In this document: piece by piece, positions 1 to 6,914 of the stretch
How positions within the stretch are numbered: the first letter of the stretch is position 1
How the letters are laid out: the number at the start of each line of letters is the position of its first letter
From: Thermodesulfobacteriota bacterium
Lineage (GTDB): Bacteria; Desulfobacterota; Thermodesulfobacteria; Thermodesulfobacteriales; Thermodesulfatatoraceae
DNA: 15,871 nt
Direction of reading: 5' to 3'
Assembly (NCBI GenBank): GCA_013154385.1
Contig: JAADCO010000152.1
Span: 1 to 15,871, forward strand
Translations under genes and position numbers: made by a program
The notes under the pieces: generated by a model
The model's database searches: none
Seen by the model: only the letters and a program-made list of their open reading frames with translations
What the model was told of the DNA's origin: nothing

Positions 1-117
1 GAAAAGCGGGAACTCTCCCTCCAGGTGCTGATAGAGATCCCCGGGCTTGAGAAGACCGCGCTCTGTCTGCGCGAACCCGCCTGGATCAGGTTCCGCCGGC
101 CCTTTCTCTGGTTTCAT
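1..117 (-). CDS. N-terminal fragment of an unidentified protein, cut by the window edge
   Basis: A minus-strand frame starts at the ATG read from 117 to 115 and stays open to base 1, giving 39 codons. It begins MKPEKGPAEPDPGGFAQTER and ends in DLYQHLEGEFPLF. The upstream bases contain AAGGA about 7 nt before the ATG, a good ribosome binding site, which is the main reason to accept it as a real gene divergent from the CooC-like gene. The first 20 residues are Pro/Gly/Glu rich and look like a disordered leader. Too little of the folded part is visible to name a family; a Nif3-like start is only a loose thought. The 40-bp gap to the divergent ATG at 158 is short, so promoters of the two genes probably overlap each other or the coding regions. 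Confidence 0.6.
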   Translation of the reverse strand, partial: MKPEKGPAEPDPGGFAQTERGLLKPGDLYQHLEGEFPLF

Positions 118-157
118 TGATCTTTCCTTCTTTCGCGTCTCCTGTTATGAAGGGCGC

Positions 158-922
158 ATGAAGTTGGCGGTTTGCGGAAAAGGCGGAGTGGGAAAGTCCA
201 CGGTGTCGGCCCTCCTGGCCGAGGCCCTTCTTGAGCAGGGCTATCAGGTGCTCGCCATAGACGCCGACCCCAGCCCGCATCTGGCGCGTCTCCTCGGTTT
301 TCCCCAGGCCGAGGAGATCGTCCCCCTGGCGGAGATGAAAGATCTGCTCCTTGAGCGCGCCCAGAAAGACGGCCCCTTCTACGTGCTCAACCCCAAGGTG
401 GACGATCTGCCGGAGAAGTTCATGCTCACGAGAAACGGGCTCAAGCTCATGGTGCTCGGTGCGGTGCGCGAAGCCGGGGGCGGTTGCGCCTGCCCGGAAC
501 AGACCGTCTTGCGCCGGCTTCTCTCCCTCCTCCTGCTGCAGTCTAAGGAAGCGGTGATCGTTGACCTGGAGGCCGGTGTGGAGCCCTTCGGAAGGGCCAC
601 GGTCTCGGCCATTGACGGCATCCTGATCGTCGTCCAGCCCTACCGCGGGAGCATCGAAACCGCCAAGCAGATCCACCGGCTTGCCCGCGACCTGGGGATC
701 AAAAACGTCTTTTTCGTTGGTAACCTGTTATCCGGAGAGGAGGATCGCCGGTACATCGAGGAGGCGCTGGGGGAGAAGCTCCTCGGGTATCTGCCCCGCG
801 ACGAGGAAGTGGCCCGGGCGGAGCGGGCCGGAATCCCCCTGCGGGAGACGTCCGGTCCGGCGCGCGAGGCCGCCAGAAAATTGGCGCACGAATTGAAGAA
901 AAAGATCGCGCATGGAACTTAA
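158..922 (+). CDS. CooC/MinD-family ATPase (putative nickel-insertion or metallocentre maturation factor)
   Basis: A 254-aa cytoplasmic P-loop ATPase of the SIMIBI class. The deviant Walker A GKGGVGKST is at residues 7-15, and AIDADPS (33-39) is the switch I region. GGGCACPE (107-114) contains C110-x-C112, matching the Cys-x-Cys that in CooC proteins sits at the dimer interface and binds metal. CooC proteins use ATP hydrolysis to put nickel into carbon monoxide dehydrogenase, but no CODH gene is visible here, so the client protein is unknown and the nickel role is inferred. The frame is open back to 47, but the ATG at 158 is chosen because the P-loop begins right there as in the family, and GAAGGG lies just upstream. 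The last 11 bp overlap folE2, so the two are probably co-translated. Other ParA/MinD-like ATPases are the alternative; the CxC supports CooC. Confidence 0.85.
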   Translation: MKLAVCGKGGVGKSTVSALLAEALLEQGYQVLAIDADPSPHLARLLGFPQAEEIVPLAEMKDLLLERAQKDGPFYVLNPKVDDLPEKFMLTRNGLKLMVLGAVREAGGGCACPEQTVLRRLLSLLLLQSKEAVIVDLEAGVEPFGRATVSAIDGILIVVQPYRGSIETAKQIHRLARDLGIKNVFFVGNLLSGEEDRRYIEEALGEKLLGYLPRDEEVARAERAGIPLRETSGPAREAARKLAHELKKKIAHGT

Positions 923-1694
923 AGACGTCCAGAACCAGCCGGATTTTCGCCAGATAGAAATAGACAAGGTGGGGATCAAGGGCATCCACTATCCCATCTC
1001 CGTGCTCGACCGGCGCAAGGGTGTCCAGCACACCGTGGCCACCATCAACATGTACGTGGATCTGCCCCACCACTTCAAGGGCACCCACATGAGCCGTTTC
1101 GTGGAGATCCTCAACGAGTACCGCCACGAGATTCACATGAAGAAGATTCCGCGCATCCTCGAGGAGATGAGGCGGCGCCTCTCGGCGAAGATGGCCCATC
1201 TCGAGATAGAGTTCCCGTTCTTCATGGAGAAGGAGGCCCCGGTCTCCGGCGCGCGCGGGCTCATGGAGTACGGTTGCAAGATCTACGGCTCCCTCGGCGA
1301 GGGTTTCCGGGACCTGATGGTCGAGGTCCGGGTGCCGGTGATGACGGTTTGCCCCTGCTCGCAGGAGATCAGCGAGCGCGGGGCCCACAACCAGCGCGGG
1401 CTGGTCAAGGTTCGGGTGAGGTTCAAGAAGTTTATCTGGATCGAGGAACTGATTGAGATAGTGGAAAAGTGCGCTTCTTCGCCGGTCTATCCGCTACTTA
1501 AGAGACCGGACGAAAAGTTCGTCACCGAGTGGGCGTACGACCACCCGATGTTCGTGGAGGACGTGGTGCGCGAGGTGTGCCGCCGTCTCCTCGCCCACCC
1601 GGAAATCACCTGGTTTGTTGTGGAAGCGGAAAATTTTGAGTCCATTCATGCTCACAACGCTTATGCCTTCATCGAGAGGAAAAAGGAAGCCTAG
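912..1694 (+). CDS. folE2: GTP cyclohydrolase FolE2 (type IB)
   Basis: A 260-aa enzyme converting GTP to 7,8-dihydroneopterin triphosphate, the first step of tetrahydrofolate synthesis (and of queuosine in organisms with QueD). The FolE2 signature is clear: VDLPHHFKGTHMSRF (49-63), the CPCS motif with C147 and C149, GAHNQR (157-162) with H159, and ESIHAHNA (243-250) with H246. These positions line up with the catalytic Cys and His residues known for characterised FolE2 proteins. FolE2 replaces the zinc-dependent FolE and keeps folate synthesis going when zinc is scarce. The ATG overlaps the CooC-like gene by 11 bp. Its TAG shares a CTAG tetranucleotide with the stop codon of the opposite-strand zinc-ribbon gene. 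Length is normal for the family; folK, a later folate gene, is 1.1 kb away on the other strand. Confidence 0.95.
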   Translation: MELKDVQNQPDFRQIEIDKVGIKGIHYPISVLDRRKGVQHTVATINMYVDLPHHFKGTHMSRFVEILNEYRHEIHMKKIPRILEEMRRRLSAKMAHLEIEFPFFMEKEAPVSGARGLMEYGCKIYGSLGEGFRDLMVEVRVPVMTVCPCSQEISERGAHNQRGLVKVRVRFKKFIWIEELIEIVEKCASSPVYPLLKRPDEKFVTEWAYDHPMFVEDVVREVCRRLLAHPEITWFVVEAENFESIHAHNAYAFIERKKEA

Positions 1695-1903
1695 GCGGAT
1701 TGCTGTTCTTCAACCTGGAGTTCGAGTTCAAAGAAGCTTTCCCCACAATCGTAGCACTTCACGTCTAAGGTGTTGTCCAGGAGGGAGACGTAAATTTCGT
1801 CACATCCGCAAGACGGACAGGGGCCTTCCACTTGCTCTTCCACAACTTTCTTGATTTCCTCCTGTATGTCCGCAGGGATGTCAGGATCGAAGAAAATCTT
1901 CAC
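1691..1903 (-). CDS. Small zinc-ribbon protein of unknown function
   Basis: A 70-aa protein. The frame extends further upstream, but the GTG at 1903-1901 is chosen because GAGGAGG sits just before it, giving (V/M)KIFFDPDIPADIQEEIKK. The N-terminal third is a short acidic helix-forming stretch. CPSCGC (29-34) and CYDCG (50-54) are two Cys knuckles of a likely zinc ribbon, followed by an acidic tail (ELELQVEEQQSA). Proteins of this build are often called hypothetical or zinc-ribbon regulators; no specific job can be assigned. It has its own sigma70-type promoter and short leader, so it is probably a monocistronic small gene. Its stop overlaps the folE2 stop by 4 bp on the opposite strand. Confidence 0.8.
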   Translation of the reverse strand: MKIFFDPDIPADIQEEIKKVVEEQVEGPCPSCGCDEIYVSLLDNTLDVKCYDCGESFFELELQVEEQQSA

Positions 1904-1929
1904 GATAACCTCCTCATTTGGCGGCCTGC

Positions 1930-1958
1930 ATAGTAACAACCGGCCTTTATATTGTAAA
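1930..1958 (-). promoter_or_regulatory. Sigma70-type promoter of the 70-aa zinc-ribbon gene
   Basis: Read on the minus strand: -35 TTTACA (1958-1953), a 17-nt spacer, and -10 TACTAT (1935-1930). Transcription would start near 1924, leaving a leader of about 20 nt that includes the GAGGAGG ribosome binding site before the GTG at 1903. Spacing is ideal and both hexamers match consensus at 4 to 5 of 6 positions. The AT-rich patch stands out from the GC-rich surroundings. Confidence 0.65.
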
Positions 1959-1975
1959 GCGCACCAGGCGGTTTT

Positions 1976-2542
1976 TTAAGGATTTTTTGTCAGAATTCGA
2001 AAATTTTTTTGCGTTCGATAAAGGCGCCAGAAGCGAAAGACGCGCTCCAAATATAGCATGGTTTCGGAAAAAGGTGGTACACCACGATAACTGCGCACCC
2101 GTTCCGGCCCGGCGTTGTAAGCCGCGAGAGCCAGGCGAATGTCCTTGAATTCCAGGATCAGGTCGCGCAGATAGGCCGCGGCGCCCAGCACGTTTTCTTC
2201 CGGGTCAAAGGGGTCCTTCACCCCGTAGGCGCGGGCTGTTTCCGGCATGAGCTGCATGAGCCCCAGGGCGCCCTTGGGCGAAACCGCGCGGGGGTCGAAG
2301 TTGGATTCCGCGCGGGCGATGGCGCGCAGAAGAGCCGCATCGAGGTCGTAAAGGCTCGCCGCCTTCTCGAAGTAGTCCTCGATGGCGTCGTAGGGCTTCC
2401 AGGGTTCCCCCACGGGGATGTTGGTCACGTGGAGGACTCCCTGGGCATCGCGGTAGACGTAAAGCTCGCTCAAGGCCGGTGTGGCCGACAACATCAGCCA
2501 GAAGAGGCAGAGGAACGCTCTTTCAAGAACTTTTGGCGACAT
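1976..2542 (-). CDS. Lytic transglycosylase, SLT family, with DUF4124-like N-terminus
   Basis: A 188-aa exported peptidoglycan hydrolase. Residues 1-25 (MSPKVLERAF then LCLFWLMLSATPALS) form a signal peptide with a probable cleavage after ALS. ELYVYRDAQGVLHVTNIP (26-43) resembles the DUF4124 domain often found before transglycosylases. The SLT domain follows: ARAESNF (76-82) with catalytic Glu79, GALGLMQLMPETA (91-103) and the AAYNAGPERV stretch (140-149). These enzymes cleave the MurNAc-GlcNAc bond to 1,6-anhydro products in the periplasm. The frame is open upstream to 2620, but the ATG at 2542 places the signal peptide correctly. That start lies 49 bp inside the upstream YHS-type gene and lacks a strong ribosome binding site, so translation may depend on ribosomes finishing the upstream gene. 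Confidence 0.88.
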   Translation of the reverse strand: MSPKVLERAFLCLFWLMLSATPALSELYVYRDAQGVLHVTNIPVGEPWKPYDAIEDYFEKAASLYDLDAALLRAIARAESNFDPRAVSPKGALGLMQLMPETARAYGVKDPFDPEENVLGAAAYLRDLILEFKDIRLALAAYNAGPERVRSYRGVPPFSETMLYLERVFRFWRLYRTQKNFRILTKNP

Positions 2543-2805
2543 TCTTCGCTGCAAAAGTAGTAGACCTTTCCTTTCCAGATGGCGGTGTAGGCTGCACTTT
2601 TGGCGCAGTAGACGCCGCAAACCGGGTCCTGTACGAGTTTATCGGTTACCGGCAGATGAGGGCTTGAAGGAGATTTCTTTTTGGTGGTCCTCTTCTGGCT
2701 GGCAGTCCTGCGCCGCGAGGAAAGGATCTTCAGGTCCTCGAGGACGGAGCGTCCCACCCAGACGATGAGAAATATGAGGGCGAGAATGATCAGCAGGCGC
2801 ATCAT
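2494..2805 (-). CDS. Small membrane-anchored YHS/TRASH-like metal-binding protein
   Basis: A 103-aa protein with one N-terminal membrane segment (MMRLLIILALIFLIVWVG, 1-18), a basic low-complexity linker (about 30-50, rich in Arg, Lys, Ser, Thr), and a compact Cys motif at 60-95: DPVCGVYC then YYFCSEECRQKF. Cys63, Cys67, Cys85 and Cys89 could hold one metal ion as in YHS/TRASH domains, which often bind copper or zinc. Family function is loosely defined. The ATG overlaps the folK stop (ATGA, 4 bp), and the 3' end overlaps the transglycosylase start by 49 bp, so the gene lies in a tightly coupled string. The positive-charge pattern suggests the metal domain could be cytoplasmic, but this is uncertain. 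Confidence 0.75.
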   Translation of the reverse strand: MMRLLIILALIFLIVWVGRSVLEDLKILSSRRRTASQKRTTKKKSPSSPHLPVTDKLVQDPVCGVYCAKSAAYTAIWKGKVYYFCSEECRQKFLKERSSASSG

Positions 2806-3302
2806 GGTTCCACGAAAGTCAAGAACTCCACCCGTTCACCCGGAGGCAAGGAGGCCAGGAGTTCCGCAAAAGTTTGGTCCATAAGGGGATGTTTCTCCCT
2901 TGCGGAGAGATCTGTCAAGGGGAGGAGAACAAAACGGCGCCGGTGCAGATGCGCATGAGGCAGGGTGAGCACCGGAGAGCGGAGAATTACGCCCTCGTAC
3001 AGCAGGAGATCCAGGTCGAGGGTGCGGTCGAGGATGCCCTCGGCCCGTTTCCTCCCGGCGGCGCATTCCAGGCGCCAGAGCTCGAGGAGCAGGGCCCAGG
3101 GGGAGAGGGAGGTCTCTATCTCCGCCACCAGGTTCAGGAACCAGTGGGGCGAAACGAACCCCACCGGTTCGGTGAGATAGACCGCTGACCAGCGTTTCAG
3201 CCTAATTCCCGGCGCCCGGCGGAGACCGGCCAGGGCCTGGCGACAGAACCCCAGGCGGTCTCCCAGGTTCGAACCAATGCCGATGTAGGCCCGCTTTAGA
3301 AC
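2802..3302 (-). CDS. folK: 6-hydroxymethyl-7,8-dihydropterin pyrophosphokinase FolK, start codon unresolved
   Basis: FolK transfers pyrophosphate from ATP to 6-hydroxymethyl-dihydropterin in folate synthesis. Read from the GTT at 3302, the frame encodes about 166 aa with every family block: YIGIGSNLGDR (6-16), YLTEPVG (42-48), FLNLVAEIET (55-64), GRKR (83-86), DRTLDLDLLLY (92-102) with the Mg-binding Asp pair, and RRRFVLLPL (121-129). Length fits the usual 155-170 aa. The first canonical start in frame is GTG at 3164, which would remove the pterin-binding N-terminus (GSNLGDR) and give only 120 aa. Between the previous in-frame stop (about 3450) and 3164 I find no ATG, GTG or TTG; the 5' boundary given is therefore nominal. 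Near-cognate candidates are ACG (3320), ATC (3284) and ATT (3278); a sequence error is the other explanation. It overlaps the dapL end and is followed by an ATGA overlap. Confidence 0.85.
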   Translation of the reverse strand, partial: VLKRAYIGIGSNLGDRLGFCRQALAGLRRAPGIRLKRWSAVYLTEPVGFVSPHWFLNLVAEIETSLSPWALLLELWRLECAAGRKRAEGILDRTLDLDLLLYEGVILRSPVLTLPHAHLHRRRFVLLPLTDLSAREKHPLMDQTFAELLASLPPGERVEFLTFVEP

Positions 3303-4459
3303 TTGAGGTCGCCGATCCGTGCCAGGGCCTCCTTGAGCCGGTCCTTGTCCACGGTGAGCGCGATGCGGAAGAACCCCTCGCCGGGATCGCCGAAGCCGTT
3401 GCCCGGCGTGACGACGATGCCCGCTTCCTGGAGAAGCTTGGCGCAGAAGTCAGCCGAGGTGTAGCCCTCCGGCACCCGGGCCCAGACGTAGAAGGTGGCC
3501 TTGGGAGGGTCGAGTTCGAAGCTGAGCTCCTTGAGCCCCTCCACCACCACGTCCCGGCGCTCCTTGAAGATCTGCCGGAACTCCTCCACGCACTTCTGGT
3601 CTCCGGAAAGCGCGGCGATGCCCGCTTCCTGCACGGCCTGGAAGGCGCCGGAATCCACGTTGTTCTTGACCTTGGTGAGCCCGGAGATGAGCTCCTCGTT
3701 GCCCACGGCAAAGGCGATGCGCCAGCCCGTCATGCAATAGGTCTTCGAGAGGCTGTGGAACTCGATGGCCACGTCCTTGGCGCCGTCCACCTGGAGGATG
3801 CTCGGGGGCTTGAAGTCGTCGAAGTAGAGCTCGGTGTAGGCGGCGTCGTGGGCCACGATGAGCCCGTGTTTGCGGGCGAAATCCACCACGCGGGAGAAGA
3901 AGTCGAGATCCGCCACCGCCGCCGTGGGGTTGTTGGGATAGTTGAGCCAGAGGATCTTGGCCCGGGAGAGCACGTCCGCGGGGATGGATTCGAGGTCCGG
4001 GAGGAAGCGGTTTTCCGCAAGGAGCGGCAGATAGTAGGTCTCCCCGCCGGCGAATAGGGTCCCGATGTGATAGACGGGATAGGACGGCGTGGGCACGAGC
4101 ACCACGTCCCCGGGATTGACAAAGGCCAGGGGAAAGTGGGCGATACCTTCCTTTGAGCCGATGAGGGTGACGACCTCGCGGTCCGGGTCGAGGGAGACGC
4201 CGAAACGCCGCTCCATCCAGCGGGCCGCGGCCTCCCGGAAGGCGCGCATCCCCACGCTCGAGGGATAGTGGTGATTTTCGGGTTTCTTCACGGCTTCCAC
4301 CGCGGCCTGGACGATGTGCTCCGGGGTGGGGAGATCCGGGTCCCCCACCCCGAGGTCTATCACGTCCACTCCCCGCGCCTTGGCTTCGGCCTTCAGGCGA
4401 TCCAGCTCCACGAAGAGATAGGGAGGAAGCTTCTTCAACCTTTCGGAGAAGGCAAACAT
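3296..4459 (-). CDS. dapL: LL-diaminopimelate aminotransferase
   Basis: A 387-aa fold-type I PLP aminotransferase that converts tetrahydrodipicolinate plus glutamate directly to LL-diaminopimelate, for lysine and peptidoglycan. Visible features: DLGVGDPDLPTP (35-46), YPSSVG (65-70), the substrate/PLP region LNYPNNPTA (172-180), AHDAAYTEL (203-211), and SLSKTYCMTGWRIAF (236-250) with the PLP lysine K239. This set is typical of the DapL branch used by many anaerobes and thermophiles that lack the succinylase route. Specificity within class I/II aminotransferases is hard to prove from sequence, so alanine/aspartate aminotransferase remains a smaller possibility. A strong GGAGG lies 5 nt before the ATG. 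It starts 14 nt after ino1 ends and runs directly into folK. Confidence 0.85.
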   Translation of the reverse strand: MFAFSERLKKLPPYLFVELDRLKAEAKARGVDVIDLGVGDPDLPTPEHIVQAAVEAVKKPENHHYPSSVGMRAFREAAARWMERRFGVSLDPDREVVTLIGSKEGIAHFPLAFVNPGDVVLVPTPSYPVYHIGTLFAGGETYYLPLLAENRFLPDLESIPADVLSRAKILWLNYPNNPTAAVADLDFFSRVVDFARKHGLIVAHDAAYTELYFDDFKPPSILQVDGAKDVAIEFHSLSKTYCMTGWRIAFAVGNEELISGLTKVKNNVDSGAFQAVQEAGIAALSGDQKCVEEFRQIFKERRDVVVEGLKELSFELDPPKATFYVWARVPEGYTSADFCAKLLQEAGIVVTPGNGFGDPGEGFFRIALTVDKDRLKEALARIGDLKF

Positions 4460-4473
4460 CAGGACCTCCTTTT

Positions 4474-5580
4474 TTAGCGTTCGCGCTTGCCCTCGATGAA
4501 CTCCACCACCATCTGGCGGGCGATGTCGTCGGGATACTGCTCCGGAGGATGCTTCATGGTGTAGGCCGAGATGGAGATCAGCGGACCAGCCACGCCGCGA
4601 TCCATGGCCAGCTTGGCACAGCGAATGGCGTCAATGGCCGAACCCGCGGAATTGGGAGAGTCCTCCACGCTCAGCTTGAGCTCGATGTACATGGGCACAC
4701 CGCCGAAAAGCTCTCCTTCCAGGCGGATGTAGGCGATCTTGTTGTCCTTCAGCCAGGGAATCCAGTCCGAGGGGCCGATGTGGATGTTGTCTTCCCCGAT
4801 GTCGTAGGGGAGGAGCGAGGTCACGGCTTCGGTCTTGGAGACCTTCTTGGTCTTCAGCCTCTCGCGCGCGAGCATGTTCAGAAAGTCGGTGTTGCCCCCG
4901 AAGTTGACCTGATAGGACCGCTTGACAGGGACGCCCCGGTCCACCATGAGCTTGGTGAGCACCCGATGGACGATGGTTGCCCCCACCTGGCTCTTGATGT
5001 CGTCGCCTACCGCGGGGATCCCGGCTTCTTCGAAGCGTTTGCCCCAGTCACCGGAGACGATGAAAGTGGGCATGGCGTTGACGAAGGCCACGCCGGCCTT
5101 GAGGCAGGCCTCGGCGTAGAAGCGCGCCGCTTCCTCCGAACCCACCGGGACGTAGTTGATGAGCACGTCGGCCTGGGTGTCCTTCAGGACCGAGACCACG
5201 TCCTCGAGCTCGTCTTCCTTGGCGTCGGAGACGACAAAGGTCTTGTCTTCGGGATAGTGCGCCATGTGCGGGGCACAACCATCGAGGACCTTTCCTTTGC
5301 GGACCTTGACGCCCAGTTCAGGGACGTCCCTGTGGAATATGGTGGTGCAATTGGGTGGGGCAAAGATGGCCTGGGAAACGTCCTTGCCCACTTTGCGTGC
5401 GTCTATGTCCCAGGCGGCAACGACTTCCAGATCCCAAGGCTTGTATCCACCTATATCGGGAAACATCACGCCCTGGGTGACGTCTAAGCCTTTTTCGCGA
5501 TAATAATAGATGCCTTGAATCAAAGCGCTGGCACAGTTTCCTACTCCCGCGATCGCCACCCGAACCTTTTTGCCCGACAT
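4474..5580 (-). CDS. ino1: myo-inositol-1-phosphate synthase (inositol-3-phosphate synthase)
   Basis: A 368-aa NAD-dependent enzyme that cyclises glucose 6-phosphate to 1L-myo-inositol 1-phosphate. The Rossmann loop is AGVGNCASAL (11-20). Other family blocks are GCAPHMAHYP (101-110), NYVPVGSEEA (142-151), GDDIKSQVGAT (192-202), NFGGNTDFLNM (226-236) and EDSPNSAGSAIDAIR (306-320). Length matches the short bacterial/archaeal form rather than the roughly 500-aa eukaryotic form. GGGAGG precedes the ATG by 6 nt. The product could feed inositol phospholipids or, in thermophiles, solutes such as di-myo-inositol phosphate; a CDP-alcohol phosphatidyltransferase 3.9 kb away in this window favours the lipid idea. 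It follows a LysR gene with a 71-bp gap holding a promoter-like sequence and a dyad. Confidence 0.93.
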   Translation of the reverse strand: MSGKKVRVAIAGVGNCASALIQGIYYYREKGLDVTQGVMFPDIGGYKPWDLEVVAAWDIDARKVGKDVSQAIFAPPNCTTIFHRDVPELGVKVRKGKVLDGCAPHMAHYPEDKTFVVSDAKEDELEDVVSVLKDTQADVLINYVPVGSEEAARFYAEACLKAGVAFVNAMPTFIVSGDWGKRFEEAGIPAVGDDIKSQVGATIVHRVLTKLMVDRGVPVKRSYQVNFGGNTDFLNMLARERLKTKKVSKTEAVTSLLPYDIGEDNIHIGPSDWIPWLKDNKIAYIRLEGELFGGVPMYIELKLSVEDSPNSAGSAIDAIRCAKLAMDRGVAGPLISISAYTMKHPPEQYPDDIARQMVVEFIEGKRER

Positions 5581-5606
5581 GGCTCACCTCCCAACAAATT
5601 TTGGTG

Positions 5607-5643
5607 CCAAGGGCTAATGTAATCACACCCTTGGAGCGATCAA
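5607..5643 (-). promoter_or_regulatory. ino1 promoter with a perfect 7-bp dyad over the -10 region
   Basis: On the minus strand, TTGATC (5643-5638), a 16-nt spacer and TACATT (5621-5616) form a plausible sigma70 promoter, each hexamer matching consensus at 4 of 6. The arms CCAAGGG (5607-5613) and CCCTTGG (5628-5634) are perfect inverted repeats with centres 21 bp apart, two helical turns. They bracket the -10 element and the predicted start near 5609, the layout of an operator. No T-run follows, so it is not a convincing intrinsic terminator for the LysR gene. Confidence 0.5.
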
Positions 5644-5651
5644 GAAGGCTT

Positions 5652-6542
5652 TTAACCGTAGCTTTTGAAAAAATCTATAAAAATCTGCGCAATGGGAGAG
5701 AGCGTGCGTCTCTCCTGCGTGATGAGATAAAAGTTGCGCTCTATCTTGAGCCCTTCGATGCCGATTTCCCGGATGAGGTCCCGCGAAAGCTCCTCTTCGA
5801 CGGCTTTCCTGGAGATGAAGGCCCCGCCGATGCCTTCCTTGATGGCCTGCTTGACGGCCTCCGTGGAACCGAGCTCGGCAACCACGTGGAGCTTTTCCGC
5901 CGGCACCCCGATTTCCCGCAGGGCCTTCTTGGCCGTGAGCCACGTGCCGGAGCCCTTCTCGCGCACGATGAGCGGGATGTCCCGCAGGCTTTCCGGGGAG
6001 ATGTGGGCCGGAAGCTCCCAGTGGCCGGGCACGGCGAGGATGATTTCGTCCCGGAAATGGGGCTCGAAGACGAGCTCTCCCTCAAAGATCTTGGCCCCCA
6101 CCACCCCCAGCTCGAGCTCCCCCTCACACACCAGGCGCGAGATTTCCTTGGTGTCCGCTATCTTCAGGGTGATCTCCACGTCGGGATGGATCTTCTTGAA
6201 GGCCCCCAGCACGCGCGGGAGGATGTACTGCCCGGGGATGGTGCTCCCTCCGAGAAGGAGCTTTCCCTTTCCCCCGGACTTGAAGAGGGTCATCTCCTGC
6301 TCGAGATCCCGCACCAGGCGCACGATGCGCTTGGCGTAGCGATAGAGCAGGAGCCCGGCCCGCGTGGGGACCACTTCTCTCGTGTGCCGGTCGAGCAGGG
6401 TGATGCCCAGGGCTTCCTCCAGGGCCTTGATGTGTCCGGAGACCGTGGGCTGGGAGAGATGGCATATCTCCGCCGCGCGAGAGAAGCTCCTCTGCTCCAT
6501 CACGGCCACGAATACCTGGAGCTTCTTCAGGTCAAGCTGCAC
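5652..6542 (-). CDS. LysR-family transcriptional regulator
   Basis: A 296-aa LysR-type regulator. The N-terminal winged helix-turn-helix covers about 1-60: FVAVMEQRSFSRAAEICHLS (11-30), then QPTVSGHIKALEEALG. A linker helix leads into the periplasmic-binding-like effector domain at about 93-294, starting GKLLLGGSTIPGQYILPR. That GSTIPG-YILP signature and the overall pattern recall the CysB/selenium-metabolism-associated LysR group; the ligand cannot be read from sequence and no selenium gene is nearby. The GTG at 6542 is preferred because GGAGAGG lies upstream and the HTH begins at the usual place. It overlaps the ykvA-like gene by 11 bp, so the two are co-translated, and it could regulate the ino1 promoter just downstream, though LysR genes more often control divergent neighbours. 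Confidence 0.93.
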   Translation of the reverse strand: MQLDLKKLQVFVAVMEQRSFSRAAEICHLSQPTVSGHIKALEEALGITLLDRHTREVVPTRAGLLLYRYAKRIVRLVRDLEQEMTLFKSGGKGKLLLGGSTIPGQYILPRVLGAFKKIHPDVEITLKIADTKEISRLVCEGELELGVVGAKIFEGELVFEPHFRDEIILAVPGHWELPAHISPESLRDIPLIVREKGSGTWLTAKKALREIGVPAEKLHVVAELGSTEAVKQAIKEGIGGAFISRKAVEEELSRDLIREIGIEGLKIERNFYLITQERRTLSPIAQIFIDFFKSYG

Positions 6543-6897
6543 CTTCTACCTCTCCGATGACCGCTTCGCGGATTCGCGCGGGAAGGAGCCTCGCGCCCCA
6601 GGAGACGATCTTCTTGAGGAGCGGCACGATGTCTTCGTTTCCGGGCCAGTGGTCCCGCAACACCTCCTCGTCCACGTGGTTCAGGAGACGCAACAGGGCG
6701 AGGGCCACGAGATAGAGATCGTCCACCATCCCGAAGAAGGGAATGGCGTCGGGGAGGAAATCGGCGGGATTGAACAGATAAGCCAGAGCAGCGAAGAGGA
6801 TGGCTTTGTCCTCTACGGGCACACGCGAATCCTTCAGGAGCCCCAAAATAAGCTTCAAAAAACGCGGTAAAAAGGCCAAATATTTTTTGATGGTCAC
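6532..6897 (-). CDS. DUF1232 (YkvA-like) small membrane protein
   Basis: A 121-aa protein with the DUF1232 signature AYLFNPADFLPDAIPFFG then MVDDLYLVALALL, roughly residues 39-69. The hydrophobic stretches around 8-20, 33-45 and 58-70 suggest membrane association. Biochemical function is unknown for the family. The start is a GTG at 6897-6895 preceded by AGGAGG at 5 nt spacing. It is the first gene of a minus-strand string (with LysR directly overlapping) and is divergent from ispG across a 74-bp gap containing a palindrome. Confidence 0.85.
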   Translation of the reverse strand: MTIKKYLAFLPRFLKLILGLLKDSRVPVEDKAILFAALAYLFNPADFLPDAIPFFGMVDDLYLVALALLRLLNHVDEEVLRDHWPGNEDIVPLLKKIVSWGARLLPARIREAVIGEVEGAA

Positions 6898-6914
6898 CTC
6901 TTCCTCCTCTGGCC

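Noticed and set aside
3202..3711. 169-codon minus-strand frame overlapping dapL end and folK start
   Set aside because: Out of frame with both genes; Ser/Arg/Pro-rich product. The true folK residues lie in the neighbouring frame.
4549..5487. Long open frame on the plus strand opposite ino1
   Set aside because: It mirrors ino1 codons (GC-rich third positions keep the antisense frame open), its product shows no domain, and no ribosome binding site was found.
5607..5634. Dyad after the LysR gene read as an intrinsic terminator
   Set aside because: Seven-bp stem with a 14-nt loop and no following T-run; position over the ino1 promoter fits an operator better.
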